From contig ONQZ01000024.1 in assembly GCA_900320095.1 (NCBI GenBank), positions 1 through 35,631 of the forward strand: DNA of 35,631 nucleotides, written 5' to 3'. The notes under the pieces were generated by a model. That model saw nothing but the letters and a program-made list of their open reading frames with translations. It had not been told where the DNA came from and did not search any database. A program made the position numbers and the translations under genes. This DNA is from an uncultured Lentisphaerota bacterium (GTDB taxonomy: Bacteria; Verrucomicrobiota; Lentisphaeria; Victivallales; UBA1829). This document shows, piece by piece, positions 14,381-22,400 of this stretch (position 1 is the first letter of the stretch; every line of letters begins with the position of its first letter).

Positions 14381-16310
14381 CCTGTTCTCCCTCAAAATGC
14401 GCGCTTCGTGCGGCGGACGGCACATTTCCGGCGCGGAAAAAATCCTGCCGGAATCCGGCGTCCCGGCACATCTGCAATCGCTTCTCGAACGCGCCATGCA
14501 CCACGCCAACGGCGAACCGGATTTCGTTAATTTCAAGCTCGAACGCCTCAGCGCGGATTCCATCCTGCATCTGGACGCCCTGCCCGTGCGGTCACTCACG
14601 ACCGACTCGCCGGAAGCCGGACTGGAGCTGATGCGCGGACTTCTCGGTTCGCTCGGGATCGACCGCGCCGCGGAGATCGTCGAACTGCTCCGGAAAACGC
14701 ACGGCATGCGCGGCGCGATCCTGCTGGATGCCGACACCCTCGAACGCCTTGAACCCGACCCGGAACGCGGCGTGCGCGCGACGATGATGGACGCGGCGGA
14801 ATCCGGCTCGGTCATACAGCATTCTTCGTGCAAGAACCATTACGCCGAGGCGATGGTGCTGGCGGCGAAAGTCGCGAACGCACCGGGGATCGCTGCCGAG
14901 CTCTGCATTTCCGACGATCCCGACTACGTGACCGGATACATCGCCTCGAAATCGCTCGGCTACGTGCGGATCGCGCCGCTGAAACTGCAGGGTTCTCTCT
15001 TCGGCGGACGCATTTTTCTTTATCGGGGCAAACGCGAAGACGTCGCACGGACAATTGAGTTCCTGGAACAACAGCCTGTCCTGGTGCACGGCATCCCGCC
15101 GAAGCCGGTGGACGAGGGAAGGAAAGACACGCCGGCGCAAACTTCCACTCCGCAGGAACGCATCAGCCTCGCGCTTCGGTCACTTCGCGAACGCAGCCTC
15201 CACAGAACGGAAGAGGTCTTCGAATCGCCCGCCTCCGCGCACGTGACGCTTCACGGTCGCGACACGCTGATGTTCGCATCCAACGATTATCTCGACCTCG
15301 CGAACGACCCGCGCCTGAAAGAGGCCGCCGTCGACGCGGTGAAACGATTCGGGACCGGGACGGGCGGCTCCCGCCTCACGACCGGCACACAGACGATTCA
15401 CAGGGATCTCGAACGCGCCCTCGCCGAGTTCAAGGGCACGGAGGACGCGATCGCGTTCGCCACGGGATTCGCCGCGAATTCCGGCGTGATCCCGGCGCTG
15501 TGCTCCCGGTCCGACGCGATTTTCAGCGATGAGCTGAACCACGCCAGCATCATCGACGGCTGCCGACTCAGCGGCGCGCGGATCATAGTTTATCGTCACA
15601 ACGACATGCGCGACCTGGAACGGAAGATCGTCTCCAATACGCCCTGCTCCGGGCTCGTCGTCTCCGATGCCGTGTTCAGCATGGACGGCGACCTCCTGAA
15701 CCTGCCGGACTTCCTCGATATCGCACACCGTTACAACCTCTTTTCCATGATCGACGAGGCGCACGCAACAGGCGTTGTCGGTCCCGGCGGACACGGCATC
15801 CTGTCGCTGTTCCCCGGCTTCGATCTTCGCCCGGAAATCCTCATGGGCACACTCAGCAAGGCGCTCGGTTCCGAAGGCGGCTTCATCTGCGCCACACGCG
15901 AGATGACCGACTATCTGCGGAACAAGGCGCGTTCGTACATCTTTTCGACCGCCCCCGCCCCGGCATCGGCAGGTGCCGCGCTCGCCGCACTCGGGATCAT
16001 CAGGACGGAACCCGAACGCGTCGCCCGGCTTCAGCACAACGTCGCGTTCTTCCTGGAACAGCTTCACAGGCTCGGCGTCAATGCTCAAACCGAGTCCGCC
16101 ATCGTCCCAATCGTCGTCGGGGACAGCGCCCGCGCGCTCGCCGCGGCGGAATCCATGCGGCGGGACGGCATTTTCGTCTCCGCGATCCGGTATCCGAGCG
16201 TGCCGGAGGGGACGGCGCGCCTGCGCCTGACCGTCATGGCATCGCACACGGAATCCGACCTCGTCCAATGCGCTGAATCCCTCTCAAAAGCCCTGGCGAA
16301 AACCAGATAA
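14370..16310 (+). CDS. bioWF: Fused 6-carboxyhexanoate-CoA ligase / 8-amino-7-oxononanoate synthase
   Basis: 646 residues from the ATG 14370-14372 (AGGAG 9 nt upstream; a TTG two codons earlier is less likely). Residues 1-245 are BioW: LFSLKMRASCGGRHISGAEK, LLERAMHHANGEPDFVNFKL and the HSSCKNHYAEAMVLAAKVAN block; it activates pimelate to pimeloyl-CoA with ATP. A hydrophilic linker (246-262) follows. Residues 263-646 are BioF, the PLP-dependent decarboxylating synthase: MFASNDYLDLAND, SDELNHASIIDGCRLSGA, DEAHATGVVGPGGHG and GTLSKALGSEGG with the PLP Lys at 497. Both halves are full length with their key motifs. The fusion would hand over pimeloyl-CoA directly. BioWF fusions are known from other bacteria but are not common. 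Last gene of the operon, with a terminator 25 bp downstream. Confidence 0.95.
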   Translation: MPSDLFSLKMRASCGGRHISGAEKILPESGVPAHLQSLLERAMHHANGEPDFVNFKLERLSADSILHLDALPVRSLTTDSPEAGLELMRGLLGSLGIDRAAEIVELLRKTHGMRGAILLDADTLERLEPDPERGVRATMMDAAESGSVIQHSSCKNHYAEAMVLAAKVANAPGIAAELCISDDPDYVTGYIASKSLGYVRIAPLKLQGSLFGGRIFLYRGKREDVARTIEFLEQQPVLVHGIPPKPVDEGRKDTPAQTSTPQERISLALRSLRERSLHRTEEVFESPASAHVTLHGRDTLMFASNDYLDLANDPRLKEAAVDAVKRFGTGTGGSRLTTGTQTIHRDLERALAEFKGTEDAIAFATGFAANSGVIPALCSRSDAIFSDELNHASIIDGCRLSGARIIVYRHNDMRDLERKIVSNTPCSGLVVSDAVFSMDGDLLNLPDFLDIAHRYNLFSMIDEAHATGVVGPGGHGILSLFPGFDLRPEILMGTLSKALGSEGGFICATREMTDYLRNKARSYIFSTAPAPASAGAALAALGIIRTEPERVARLQHNVAFFLEQLHRLGVNAQTESAIVPIVVGDSARALAAAESMRRDGIFVSAIRYPSVPEGTARLRLTVMASHTESDLVQCAESLSKALAKTR

Positions 16311-16334
16311 ATCTTCCGTCCGGACAAAAAGAAA

Positions 16335-16364
16335 GGCGGGGTCCGCGGACTCCGCCCCGTTTTC
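16335..16364. terminator. Bidirectional terminator between bioWF and lipoprotein gene
   Basis: GGCGGGGTCC (16335-16344) pairs with GGACTCCGCC (16347-16356) with one G-T wobble; the inner pairs must open to form a loop. CCGTTTTC follows on the plus strand and TTTCTTTTTG on the minus strand. It sits in the 72-bp gap between two convergent genes. Confidence 0.7.
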
Positions 16365-16382
16365 AGAAACAAGAGACGCCGG

Positions 16383-17030
16383 TCATTTCTTCCGGTTCTG
16401 TTTCGCTTCCTTTTCCTTGAACTTGAGGTACGTGCTGTCCATCCGGTCGACCTCATACGGCGTGATATTGAGCGAGATGTCGCGCAGCGTCAGCGTGGTT
16501 GCCGGATCGGTGATGAACATAAGGCGGACACTCCGCGCTTTTCCGTTCTCGTTGGCAAGGAAATACATGCGATAACGGTAGTTTTTGAACGGCTTGTCGC
16601 CGCTGACGGGCATGAGATTGAATCCCTGATGACGCTCGCCGATGATATTCCGGTCGGCATCGAAGAACTCCACGCCGAGCGAGAACGAGCCTTTTCCGGC
16701 CGCGTCCGCCACGACGTCGATGATGGAGTCGTCCTCCACCGGATAGAACCCGGTGTAGTAATAGATGGCAGGCTTTTCGCCGGTTTTGATCGTGAAAAGA
16801 TTGGCTCGTTCGTCGTATTCGTCGCTGCTCTCGTCCAGGCCGAGATACGGTTTCACCTCAAACGTCAGCGGTCTCGCGAAGAAACCGTCCTCGCGGAAAC
16901 GCCAGCCGTTCGGGGCGACCGCGTCCTTCTCCGTATAGAACCGGCTGGTGTACAACGGCTTCGGTTCCGGATCATGGGCGCAGGAGCAGAGGAAACCAAG
17001 CAGGATGACGGAAAGCAGGAAATATTTCAT
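16383..17030 (-). CDS. Hypothetical lipoprotein
   Basis: 215 residues from the ATG 17028-17030 with AAAGGA upstream. MKYFLLSVILLGFLCSC is a lipoprotein signal with Cys17 as the acylated residue. The mature part begins AHDPEPKPLYTSRFYTEKDA and has beta-strand character: KPAIYYYTGFYPVEDDSIID, GSFSLGVEFFDADRNIIGER, YRYRMYFLANENGKARSVRL and TTLTLRDISLNI. This pattern resembles a carbohydrate-binding-like beta-sandwich, but I do not recognise the family. It ends in a Lys-rich tail. It is convergent with the bio operon and divergent from the GT2 gene. Possible minus-strand promoter elements TTGCAT and TAAATT lie near 17090-17120. Confidence 0.75.
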   Translation of the reverse strand: MKYFLLSVILLGFLCSCAHDPEPKPLYTSRFYTEKDAVAPNGWRFREDGFFARPLTFEVKPYLGLDESSDEYDERANLFTIKTGEKPAIYYYTGFYPVEDDSIIDVVADAAGKGSFSLGVEFFDADRNIIGERHQGFNLMPVSGDKPFKNYRYRMYFLANENGKARSVRLMFITDPATTLTLRDISLNITPYEVDRMDSTYLKFKEKEAKQNRKK

Positions 17031-17144
17031 GTCGGGAATCCTTTCGTATAATCGGATCGCTTGTCATGGAGGAAAATTCATCTAAAAATTTAACTCTGAA
17101 ACAGGAGAAATGCAAGCGGTTTTTCAAAAAAAAGTCTCCCGGAC

Positions 17145-17172
17145 TTGAAAAAACACAATTCCGGCATATCTT
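17145..17172 (+). promoter_or_regulatory. Promoter for the GT2-GH43 genes
   Basis: TTGAAA (17145-17150) and TATCTT (17167-17172), spacer 16 nt, about 80 nt before the glycosyltransferase ATG. The remainder of the 222-bp gap (17031-17252) is AT-rich, with no gene visible. Confidence 0.5.
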
Positions 17173-17252
17173 ATTTACAGTAAAAAACAGCAAACGACAC
17201 CCCGCGCCGCCCCGGAAACAAGCGGGCCGCGGGCTTCAACTTTGGATAGAAT

Positions 17253-17969
17253 ATGCCGGAAAAACTCAAACTTTCGATCGTGATCCCCGTTTACAACGAG
17301 GAACGGTACATCGACGCCATCCTCGAACGGGTCTGCGCCGTTCGCTTCCAGGAAGGCGTCGAGCTGGAATACATCGCCGTCGACGACCATTCCACGGACA
17401 ACACATGGGAACGCCTTCAGGCGTGGGAAGCGCGCGGATTCAAGCTCAAACGCCACGAAGTCAATGGCGGCAAGGGAGCCGCGCTCCATACCGGATTCGC
17501 CATGGCGACCGGCGACGTCGTCACGGTCCAGGACGCCGATTTCGAGTACAGCCCGGAGGAACTCCCCTCCGTCCTCCAGCCCATCCTCGACGGCAAAGCG
17601 GACGTCGTTTTCGGCGCGCGCACGTCCATCCTGCGCACCGGAGCCCAGCAGGTCATGCTCTACTGGCACTCGAAGATCAACGAATTCCTCACACGCTTCT
17701 GCAACATGTTCTCCAACCTCGCGCTCTCCGACATGGAGTGCTGCTACAAGATGGTCCGCCGCGAACTCCTACAGAAGATAAAACTGAACGAAAACCGTTT
17801 CGGATTCGAGCCGGAATTCACGCTCAAGATCGCCCGTCTGCATCCGCGCGCCTGGCAGGTCCCAGTCTCCTACGCGCCGCGCAGCTACGAGGAGGGCAAG
17901 AAGATCAACTGGAAGGACGGGGTCTCCGCGCTCCGCTGCATCATCCAGTACGGGCTTTTCCGCCTCTGA
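17253..17969 (+). CDS. GT2 glycosyltransferase, dolichol-phosphate-mannose-synthase-like
   Basis: 238 residues, no membrane anchor. SIVIPVYNEERYIDAIL at the N-terminus, YIAVDDHSTDNTWERL, NGGKGAALHTGFAMATGDVV and the acidic metal site QDADFEYSPEELP are the motifs of the DPM1-like GT2 branch. That branch transfers a hexose from a nucleotide sugar to a polyprenyl phosphate. SDMECCYKMVRREL and the FGFEPEFTLKIAR segment near the C-terminus support it. The lipid-linked sugar would feed glycan or envelope modification. The ribosome-binding site is weak. The GH43-like gene follows after 60 bp, probably on the same transcript. Confidence 0.9.
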   Translation: MPEKLKLSIVIPVYNEERYIDAILERVCAVRFQEGVELEYIAVDDHSTDNTWERLQAWEARGFKLKRHEVNGGKGAALHTGFAMATGDVVTVQDADFEYSPEELPSVLQPILDGKADVVFGARTSILRTGAQQVMLYWHSKINEFLTRFCNMFSNLALSDMECCYKMVRRELLQKIKLNENRFGFEPEFTLKIARLHPRAWQVPVSYAPRSYEEGKKINWKDGVSALRCIIQYGLFRL

Positions 17970-18029
17970 CCCATCCGCGATCATTTTCACAGCCTCAAAC
18001 AAACCAATCAACATACAAGGAAACCCGAC

Positions 18030-19133
18030 ATGAAACCAACCGGCCGTCTTCTCCGCCGTCTCCTCGCCTCGCTCGCAGTCGCGTCCGCGGCAGTGTTCCT
18101 CTCCGTCTCCGCGTCCTCCTGCGCCTGCTGCTCCTCCGATTCCGGCTCCGACCTCATCCCCGAGGTCACCGAGGACAATTTCGGCGCGTACCTGATGGTC
18201 TCGTTCCGCGAGCAGTACCACGACATCTTCTTCGCGCTCAGCAGCGACGGCTACACGTTCACCGACGTGAACGGCAACAAGCCCGTGCTCCTCGGCATCG
18301 ACCTCGCCGAACAGAAGGGCATCCGCGATCCACACATCTTCCGCGGGCCCGACGGCTTCTACATGGCGGCGACCGACCTGCACATCCACGCCCAGCGGCA
18401 GGGTCTGCGCGCCACCCAGTGGCAGCGCGACGCCCAGAAATACGGCTGGGGCAACAACCGCAGTCTCGTCCTCATGAAGTCGAAGGACCTCATCAACTGG
18501 ACCAGCACCCACTTCGACGTCGCGGCGGCGTTCCCCGAGCTCGGCGACATCAGCCAGGCGTGGGCCCCGGAAACCGCCTACGACCCCGAAACGGGCAGGA
18601 TTTTCGTCTATTTCACGCTCGGACTCAAGGGCGGCGAAGTGAAGCAGCTCTACTACGCCTACACGGACAAGGATTTCACGCAGCTCGTGACCGTGCCGAA
18701 GCTCCTCGGATTCGATCCCGACCTGGGCGACCACTCCTACATCGACGGCGACCTCTCCTACGCCAACGGCAAGTACCATCTCTTCGACTACGACAGCGGC
18801 ATCAAGCACGCCGAATCCGACCATCTGCTCTACGGATACAAGTACGTCAACGACGAAAACTGCGCGAAGACAGGCGGCGCGGTCGAGGCCCCGAACGTCT
18901 GGCGGCGCATCGGCACCGACAAGTACGTCCTCATGTTCGACAACTACTCGTTCCCCAACGAAATGGCGTTCAGCGAGACCACCGACTTCCGCGAGTTCAC
19001 GAACCTCGGCCGATTCAATCAGGGCGTCATGAAGACCACGAACTTCTCCGGCGCCAAGCACGGCGCGGTCATCATGCTGACCAAGGACGAAGCCGAGGCC
19101 TTCGCCAGATACTGCGGCATCGAAAAGTACTGA
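18030..19133 (+). CDS. GH43-like five-bladed beta-propeller lipoprotein
   Basis: 367 residues, AAGGAAA upstream of the ATG. A basic signal sequence ends in SVSASSC (Cys31), a slightly atypical lipobox with Ser at -1, so lipidation is probable rather than certain. The mature part is a GH43/GH32-clan propeller: AYLMVSFREQYHDIFFALSS, KGIRDPHIFRGPDGFYMAAT (Asp100), SQAWAPETAYDPETGRIFVY (Glu181), SYIDGDLSYANGKYHLFDYD and GGAVEAPNVWRRIG (Glu286). Acidic residues stand at the places of the usual GH43 catalytic triad. The expected role is removal of arabinose, xylose or galactose side chains from plant or host glycans at the cell surface. Substrate specificity is not readable. A strong terminator follows. 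Confidence 0.8.
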   Translation: MKPTGRLLRRLLASLAVASAAVFLSVSASSCACCSSDSGSDLIPEVTEDNFGAYLMVSFREQYHDIFFALSSDGYTFTDVNGNKPVLLGIDLAEQKGIRDPHIFRGPDGFYMAATDLHIHAQRQGLRATQWQRDAQKYGWGNNRSLVLMKSKDLINWTSTHFDVAAAFPELGDISQAWAPETAYDPETGRIFVYFTLGLKGGEVKQLYYAYTDKDFTQLVTVPKLLGFDPDLGDHSYIDGDLSYANGKYHLFDYDSGIKHAESDHLLYGYKYVNDENCAKTGGAVEAPNVWRRIGTDKYVLMFDNYSFPNEMAFSETTDFREFTNLGRFNQGVMKTTNFSGAKHGAVIMLTKDEAEAFARYCGIEKY

Positions 19134-19164
19134 TCGGACTGCATCATCCGGCATATCTCCGTAC

Positions 19165-19198
19165 GGAGACGGTTTTCCCGGCCGTCTCCATATTTTTT
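19165..19198 (+). terminator. Rho-independent terminator after the GH43-like gene
   Basis: Perfect 8-bp stem GGAGACGG (19165-19172) / CCGTCTCC (19182-19189), 9-nt loop, followed by ATATTTTTTG. Confidence 0.85.
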
Positions 19199-19220
19199 GA
19201 TGTTCACGCGCGCATACTGC

Positions 19221-19249
19221 TTGATTTTTGAAGACCTTTATGCTATATT
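19221..19249 (+). promoter_or_regulatory. Promoter of the ior operon
   Basis: TTGATT (19221-19226) and TATATT (19244-19249), spacer 17 nt, about 80 nt before iorB. Together with the terminator just upstream this defines the start of the iorB-paaK-aminotransferase-iorA-NUDIX unit. Confidence 0.6.
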
Positions 19250-19330
19250 AGTGTTTTGTTTTGAAATAATCCTGACTCAAAGCGGAGACTTTCTTTCCGC
19301 TTTCGGCACATAAGGAACCGTACTGCCATT

Positions 19331-19915
19331 ATGATCAAAAGCATCCTGCTGACCGGCGTGGGCGGACAGGGCATCCTGTTCGCGGCGGGCATCATCGCGT
19401 CCGCCGCCGAAGCCGCCGGATTCAACGTCACGACCAACGAGATCCACGGCATGGCGCAGCGCGGCGGCAGCGTGACCGCCCAGGTCCGCTACGGCGAAGG
19501 CTCGTTCGCCCCGCTCGCCGTTTCCGGCGGCATCGACGTGATCGCCGCCATGGAGCACATCGAGGCGATCCGCTACGCCCACTGGCTGAAGCCCGGCGGG
19601 CTCGCCGTCGTCGCGAAATTGAGCGTGATCCCGGTGACCGTGACCAACGGCGCCTGCACCTACCCCGCCGACGTGGAGGAACGCCTCCACGCAGTCTTCC
19701 CGCGCCTCGTCTACCTCGACTGCGCCGCGCTCGCGCTGGAGCTGGGCAACGCCCGTCTCGCGAACACGATCCTCACGGGCGCGCTTTCCAAGGGCCTCCC
19801 CGAAATCTCCGAGGACCACTGGCGCAGCGGGCTGCTCGCCCGCGTCAAAAAGGGATTCGAAGAAGCAAATCTAACCGCATTCTGGAAAGGAAGAATGTTA
19901 TGTTCCGATATTTGA
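19331..19915 (+). CDS. iorB: Indolepyruvate:ferredoxin oxidoreductase, beta subunit
   Basis: 194 residues. ILLTGVGGQGILFAAGII (5-22) is the gamma-domain glycine motif of 2-oxoacid:ferredoxin oxidoreductases. TNEIHGMAQRGGSVTAQVRY is diagnostic of the IorB branch. It is partner of the thiamine-containing alpha subunit encoded three genes downstream. The complex oxidatively decarboxylates aryl pyruvates to aryl-acetyl-CoA and reduces ferredoxin, or runs in reverse. A possible AAGGAA lies rather far (13 nt) from the ATG. The end overlaps paaK by 16 nt. Placing a ligase and an aminotransferase between iorB and iorA is less common than adjacent subunits. Confidence 0.93.
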   Translation: MIKSILLTGVGGQGILFAAGIIASAAEAAGFNVTTNEIHGMAQRGGSVTAQVRYGEGSFAPLAVSGGIDVIAAMEHIEAIRYAHWLKPGGLAVVAKLSVIPVTVTNGACTYPADVEERLHAVFPRLVYLDCAALALELGNARLANTILTGALSKGLPEISEDHWRSGLLARVKKGFEEANLTAFWKGRMLCSDI

Positions 19916-21198
19916 ACGAAGAAGCCGAGACGCTCTCCCGCGCCCAGATCATCGAACTCCAGAACAAACGCCTGAAGGAGATCGTCGCACACACGGCGAA
20001 GAACTCCCCCTGGTCCGCGGCGCGCTACAAAGCCGCCGGGATCGACCCCGCGAACTTCCGCGGCCTCGCCGACCTCCACAAGCTCCCCTTCTGCTCCAAG
20101 AAGGATTTCCGCGAACAGTATCCGCTCGGAATGTCCTGCGTCCCGCGCAATCAGCTCGCCGAGATGCACATGTCCAGCGGCTCCACCGGCACCCCGGTCG
20201 TGATGCCCTACACGCTCGCCGACCTCAAGCAATGGGCGACCTGCATGGGCCGCTGCTACGTCATGGCGGGCGCGAATCCCGGCGACACCTGCCAGATCAC
20301 GCCCGGCTTCGGCCTCTTCAACGGCGGATTCGGCTGCTACCACGGCGCGCGCGAGGCCGGGCTCTTCATCGTCCCGACCGGCGCAGGCAACACCGTCCGC
20401 CAGATCAAGCTCGCGCGCGACTTCCAGACCCGCGTGATGGTCGCCGTCGTGTCCTACTCCATCCGCATCATGGAGATCCTCGCCGAGACCAACCAGTCCC
20501 TGCCCGACCTGAAGATCGGCATCTTCGGCGCGGAATCCTTCTCCCCCGGCATGAAGAAGCGCATCCGCGACGGGCTAGGCATCGACGCGTTCGACATCTA
20601 CGGCATGACCGAGACCGGCGGCATCGGCAGCGGCATGGACTGCCCCGCCCACGAAGGCATCCACATGTGGGAGGACCAGTACATCGTCGAAGTCGTCGAC
20701 CACGACACCGGCGAGCCCGTGCCCGACGGAGAGTTCGGCGAGATCACGATCACCAGTCTCACACGCGAAGCGCTCCCCGTGATCCGCTTCAAGACCGGCG
20801 ACCGCGGCCGCATCCTGACCCGCGAAAAATGCGTCTGCGGACGCACCCACCTGCGCCTCGACACCATCAGCGGACGCCTCGACGACATGCTCATCATCTC
20901 CGGGGTGAACTTCTTCCCGAACCAGGTCGAACAGTCCCTGCTGAAGGTCCCGGGCGTGCTCCCGAACTACCAGATCATCATCCGCGACGACCACGGCATC
21001 AAGAGCCTCCGCGTGAACGTCGAGGCCGAACCCGGCGTGACCGGATACATGGTCGAAAAACAGCTCAAGGAAGACCTCGGGTTCTCCCCCGAAGGCGACA
21101 TCTACAAGCCCGGCGAACTCCCGCGCACCGAAGGCAAGGCGAAGCGCATCTTCTACGAGACCGTCGGCGAAGAGAACAAGAACGAAGGAGGCAAATGA
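19900..21198 (+). CDS. paaK: Phenylacetate-CoA ligase family protein
   Basis: 432 residues, AAGGAAGAATGTT with the ATG at 19900 inside the end of iorB. MSSGSTGTPVVMPYT (91-105) is the AMP-binding P-loop, IYGMTETGGIGSGMDC the adenylate-binding A5 motif, RFKTGDRGRI the ribose-binding motif, and RTEGKAKRIFYE near the C-terminus provides the catalytic Lys. CVCGRTHLRLDTISGRLDDM is typical of PaaK. It forms an aryl-acetyl-CoA from arylacetate, ATP and CoA (AMP-forming). In this operon it links arylacetates with the IOR reaction, so the physiological direction may be assimilation of arylacetates to aromatic amino acids, or the reverse. The product could equally be indoleacetate or 4-hydroxyphenylacetate specific. 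Confidence 0.92.
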   Translation: MFRYLNEEAETLSRAQIIELQNKRLKEIVAHTAKNSPWSAARYKAAGIDPANFRGLADLHKLPFCSKKDFREQYPLGMSCVPRNQLAEMHMSSGSTGTPVVMPYTLADLKQWATCMGRCYVMAGANPGDTCQITPGFGLFNGGFGCYHGAREAGLFIVPTGAGNTVRQIKLARDFQTRVMVAVVSYSIRIMEILAETNQSLPDLKIGIFGAESFSPGMKKRIRDGLGIDAFDIYGMTETGGIGSGMDCPAHEGIHMWEDQYIVEVVDHDTGEPVPDGEFGEITITSLTREALPVIRFKTGDRGRILTREKCVCGRTHLRLDTISGRLDDMLIISGVNFFPNQVEQSLLKVPGVLPNYQIIIRDDHGIKSLRVNVEAEPGVTGYMVEKQLKEDLGFSPEGDIYKPGELPRTEGKAKRIFYETVGEENKNEGGK

Positions 21199-22394
21199 TG
21201 GACAGCATCGTGACAGGCGAAATTCTCGGCTACATGGAACATTCCTCCTGGATCCGCAGAATGTTCGAGGCGGGCATCGAACTCAAGAAGAAATACGGCG
21301 ACGACCAGGTCTACGATTTCAGCCTCGGCAACCCGGACATGCCCCCGCCGCCCGAAGTGAAGGCAGCGCTCCTCGATTTCGCGCAGACCGCCGACCGCCC
21401 CTACTCCATCGGCTACATGCCGAACGCCGGATTCCCGGACACCCGCGCCGCGCTCGCGCGCAAGGTCTCGCAGGAACAGTCCGCCCAGATCGACGCCTCG
21501 CACGTCGTCGTGACCTGCGGCGCGGCGGGCGGCCTGAACGCCGTGTTCCGCGCCACGCTCGAGCCCGGCTGCGAAGTCCTCTGCCCGGCCCCCTACTTCG
21601 TCGAATACGGCTTCTACGTCTCGAACTTCGGCGGCAAGCTCCGCCCGGTCCCGTCCCACCCGGAGGATTTCTCGCTCGACATCGAGGGATTCCGCGCCGC
21701 GCTCAGCGACAAAACGCGCGCCGTCATCATCAACTCTCCGAACAACCCGACCGGCCGCATCTACAACCGCGAGGAGCTTTCCGCGCTCGCCGACGCGCTC
21801 CGCGAACAGTCCGAGAAGAACGGCCGTCCGATCCTGCTCATCTCCGACGAGCCGTACCGTTTCCTCAATTTCGAGCACGTCGAGATCCCGTCGCTCTTCT
21901 CGCTCTACAACGACTCCATCGTGGTCGGCTCCTTCTCGAAAAATCTCTCGCTCGCGGGCGAACGCGTCGGCTACGTCGCCGCCGCCCCGGACTTCCACGG
22001 CGTGAAGGAGTTCATCGCCGCCGTCACCATGACGAACCGCATCCTCGGATTCGTGAACGCACCCGCGATCGGCCAGCGCGTCCTGAACCGCTGCATCGAC
22101 TGCGAGGTCGACCCCGTCCTCTACGGACGCCGCCGCGACATGATGGCGGACGTCCTGCGCGAGGCGGGATTCGAGTTCTATCTGCCGCCCGGAGCGTTCT
22201 ATTTCTTCCCGAAGACGCCCATCGCGGACGACGTCGAATTCGTGCGCATCCTCCAGAGCGAACGCATCCTCGCCGTCCCCGGCGTCGGATTCGGCATGGC
22301 GGGCTTCATCCGCCTCGCCTTCTGCGTGCCGGAACGCACCATCACCGAGTCGCTCCCGTCCTTCAAGCGCGCCATGGCGGCGGCACGGAGGTAA
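21198..22394 (+). CDS. Class I PLP aminotransferase, probably aromatic
   Basis: 398 residues if started at the second ATG (21198), with AGGAGG 6 nt away; an ATG one codon earlier is only 3 nt from it. The stop of paaK shares a base with the start. FSLGNPDMPPPPEVKAALLD, AAGGLNAVFRATLEPG, INSPNNPTGRIYN, ISDEPYRFLNF and GSFSKNLSLAGERVG with the PLP Lys248 define a fold-type I aminotransferase of the AspC-like group. Between paaK and iorA the likely reaction is aromatic amino acid + 2-oxoglutarate <-> arylpyruvate + glutamate. Substrate is inferred from the operon only. Confidence 0.9.
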   Translation: MDSIVTGEILGYMEHSSWIRRMFEAGIELKKKYGDDQVYDFSLGNPDMPPPPEVKAALLDFAQTADRPYSIGYMPNAGFPDTRAALARKVSQEQSAQIDASHVVVTCGAAGGLNAVFRATLEPGCEVLCPAPYFVEYGFYVSNFGGKLRPVPSHPEDFSLDIEGFRAALSDKTRAVIINSPNNPTGRIYNREELSALADALREQSEKNGRPILLISDEPYRFLNFEHVEIPSLFSLYNDSIVVGSFSKNLSLAGERVGYVAAAPDFHGVKEFIAAVTMTNRILGFVNAPAIGQRVLNRCIDCEVDPVLYGRRRDMMADVLREAGFEFYLPPGAFYFFPKTPIADDVEFVRILQSERILAVPGVGFGMAGFIRLAFCVPERTITESLPSFKRAMAAARR

Positions 22395-22400
22395 TCCGCC

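Noticed and set aside
17066..19231. 721-codon plus-strand frame through the GT2 and GH43-like genes
   Set aside because: It is the +1 shadow of both genes. The GT2 and GH43 frames contain the conserved motifs.
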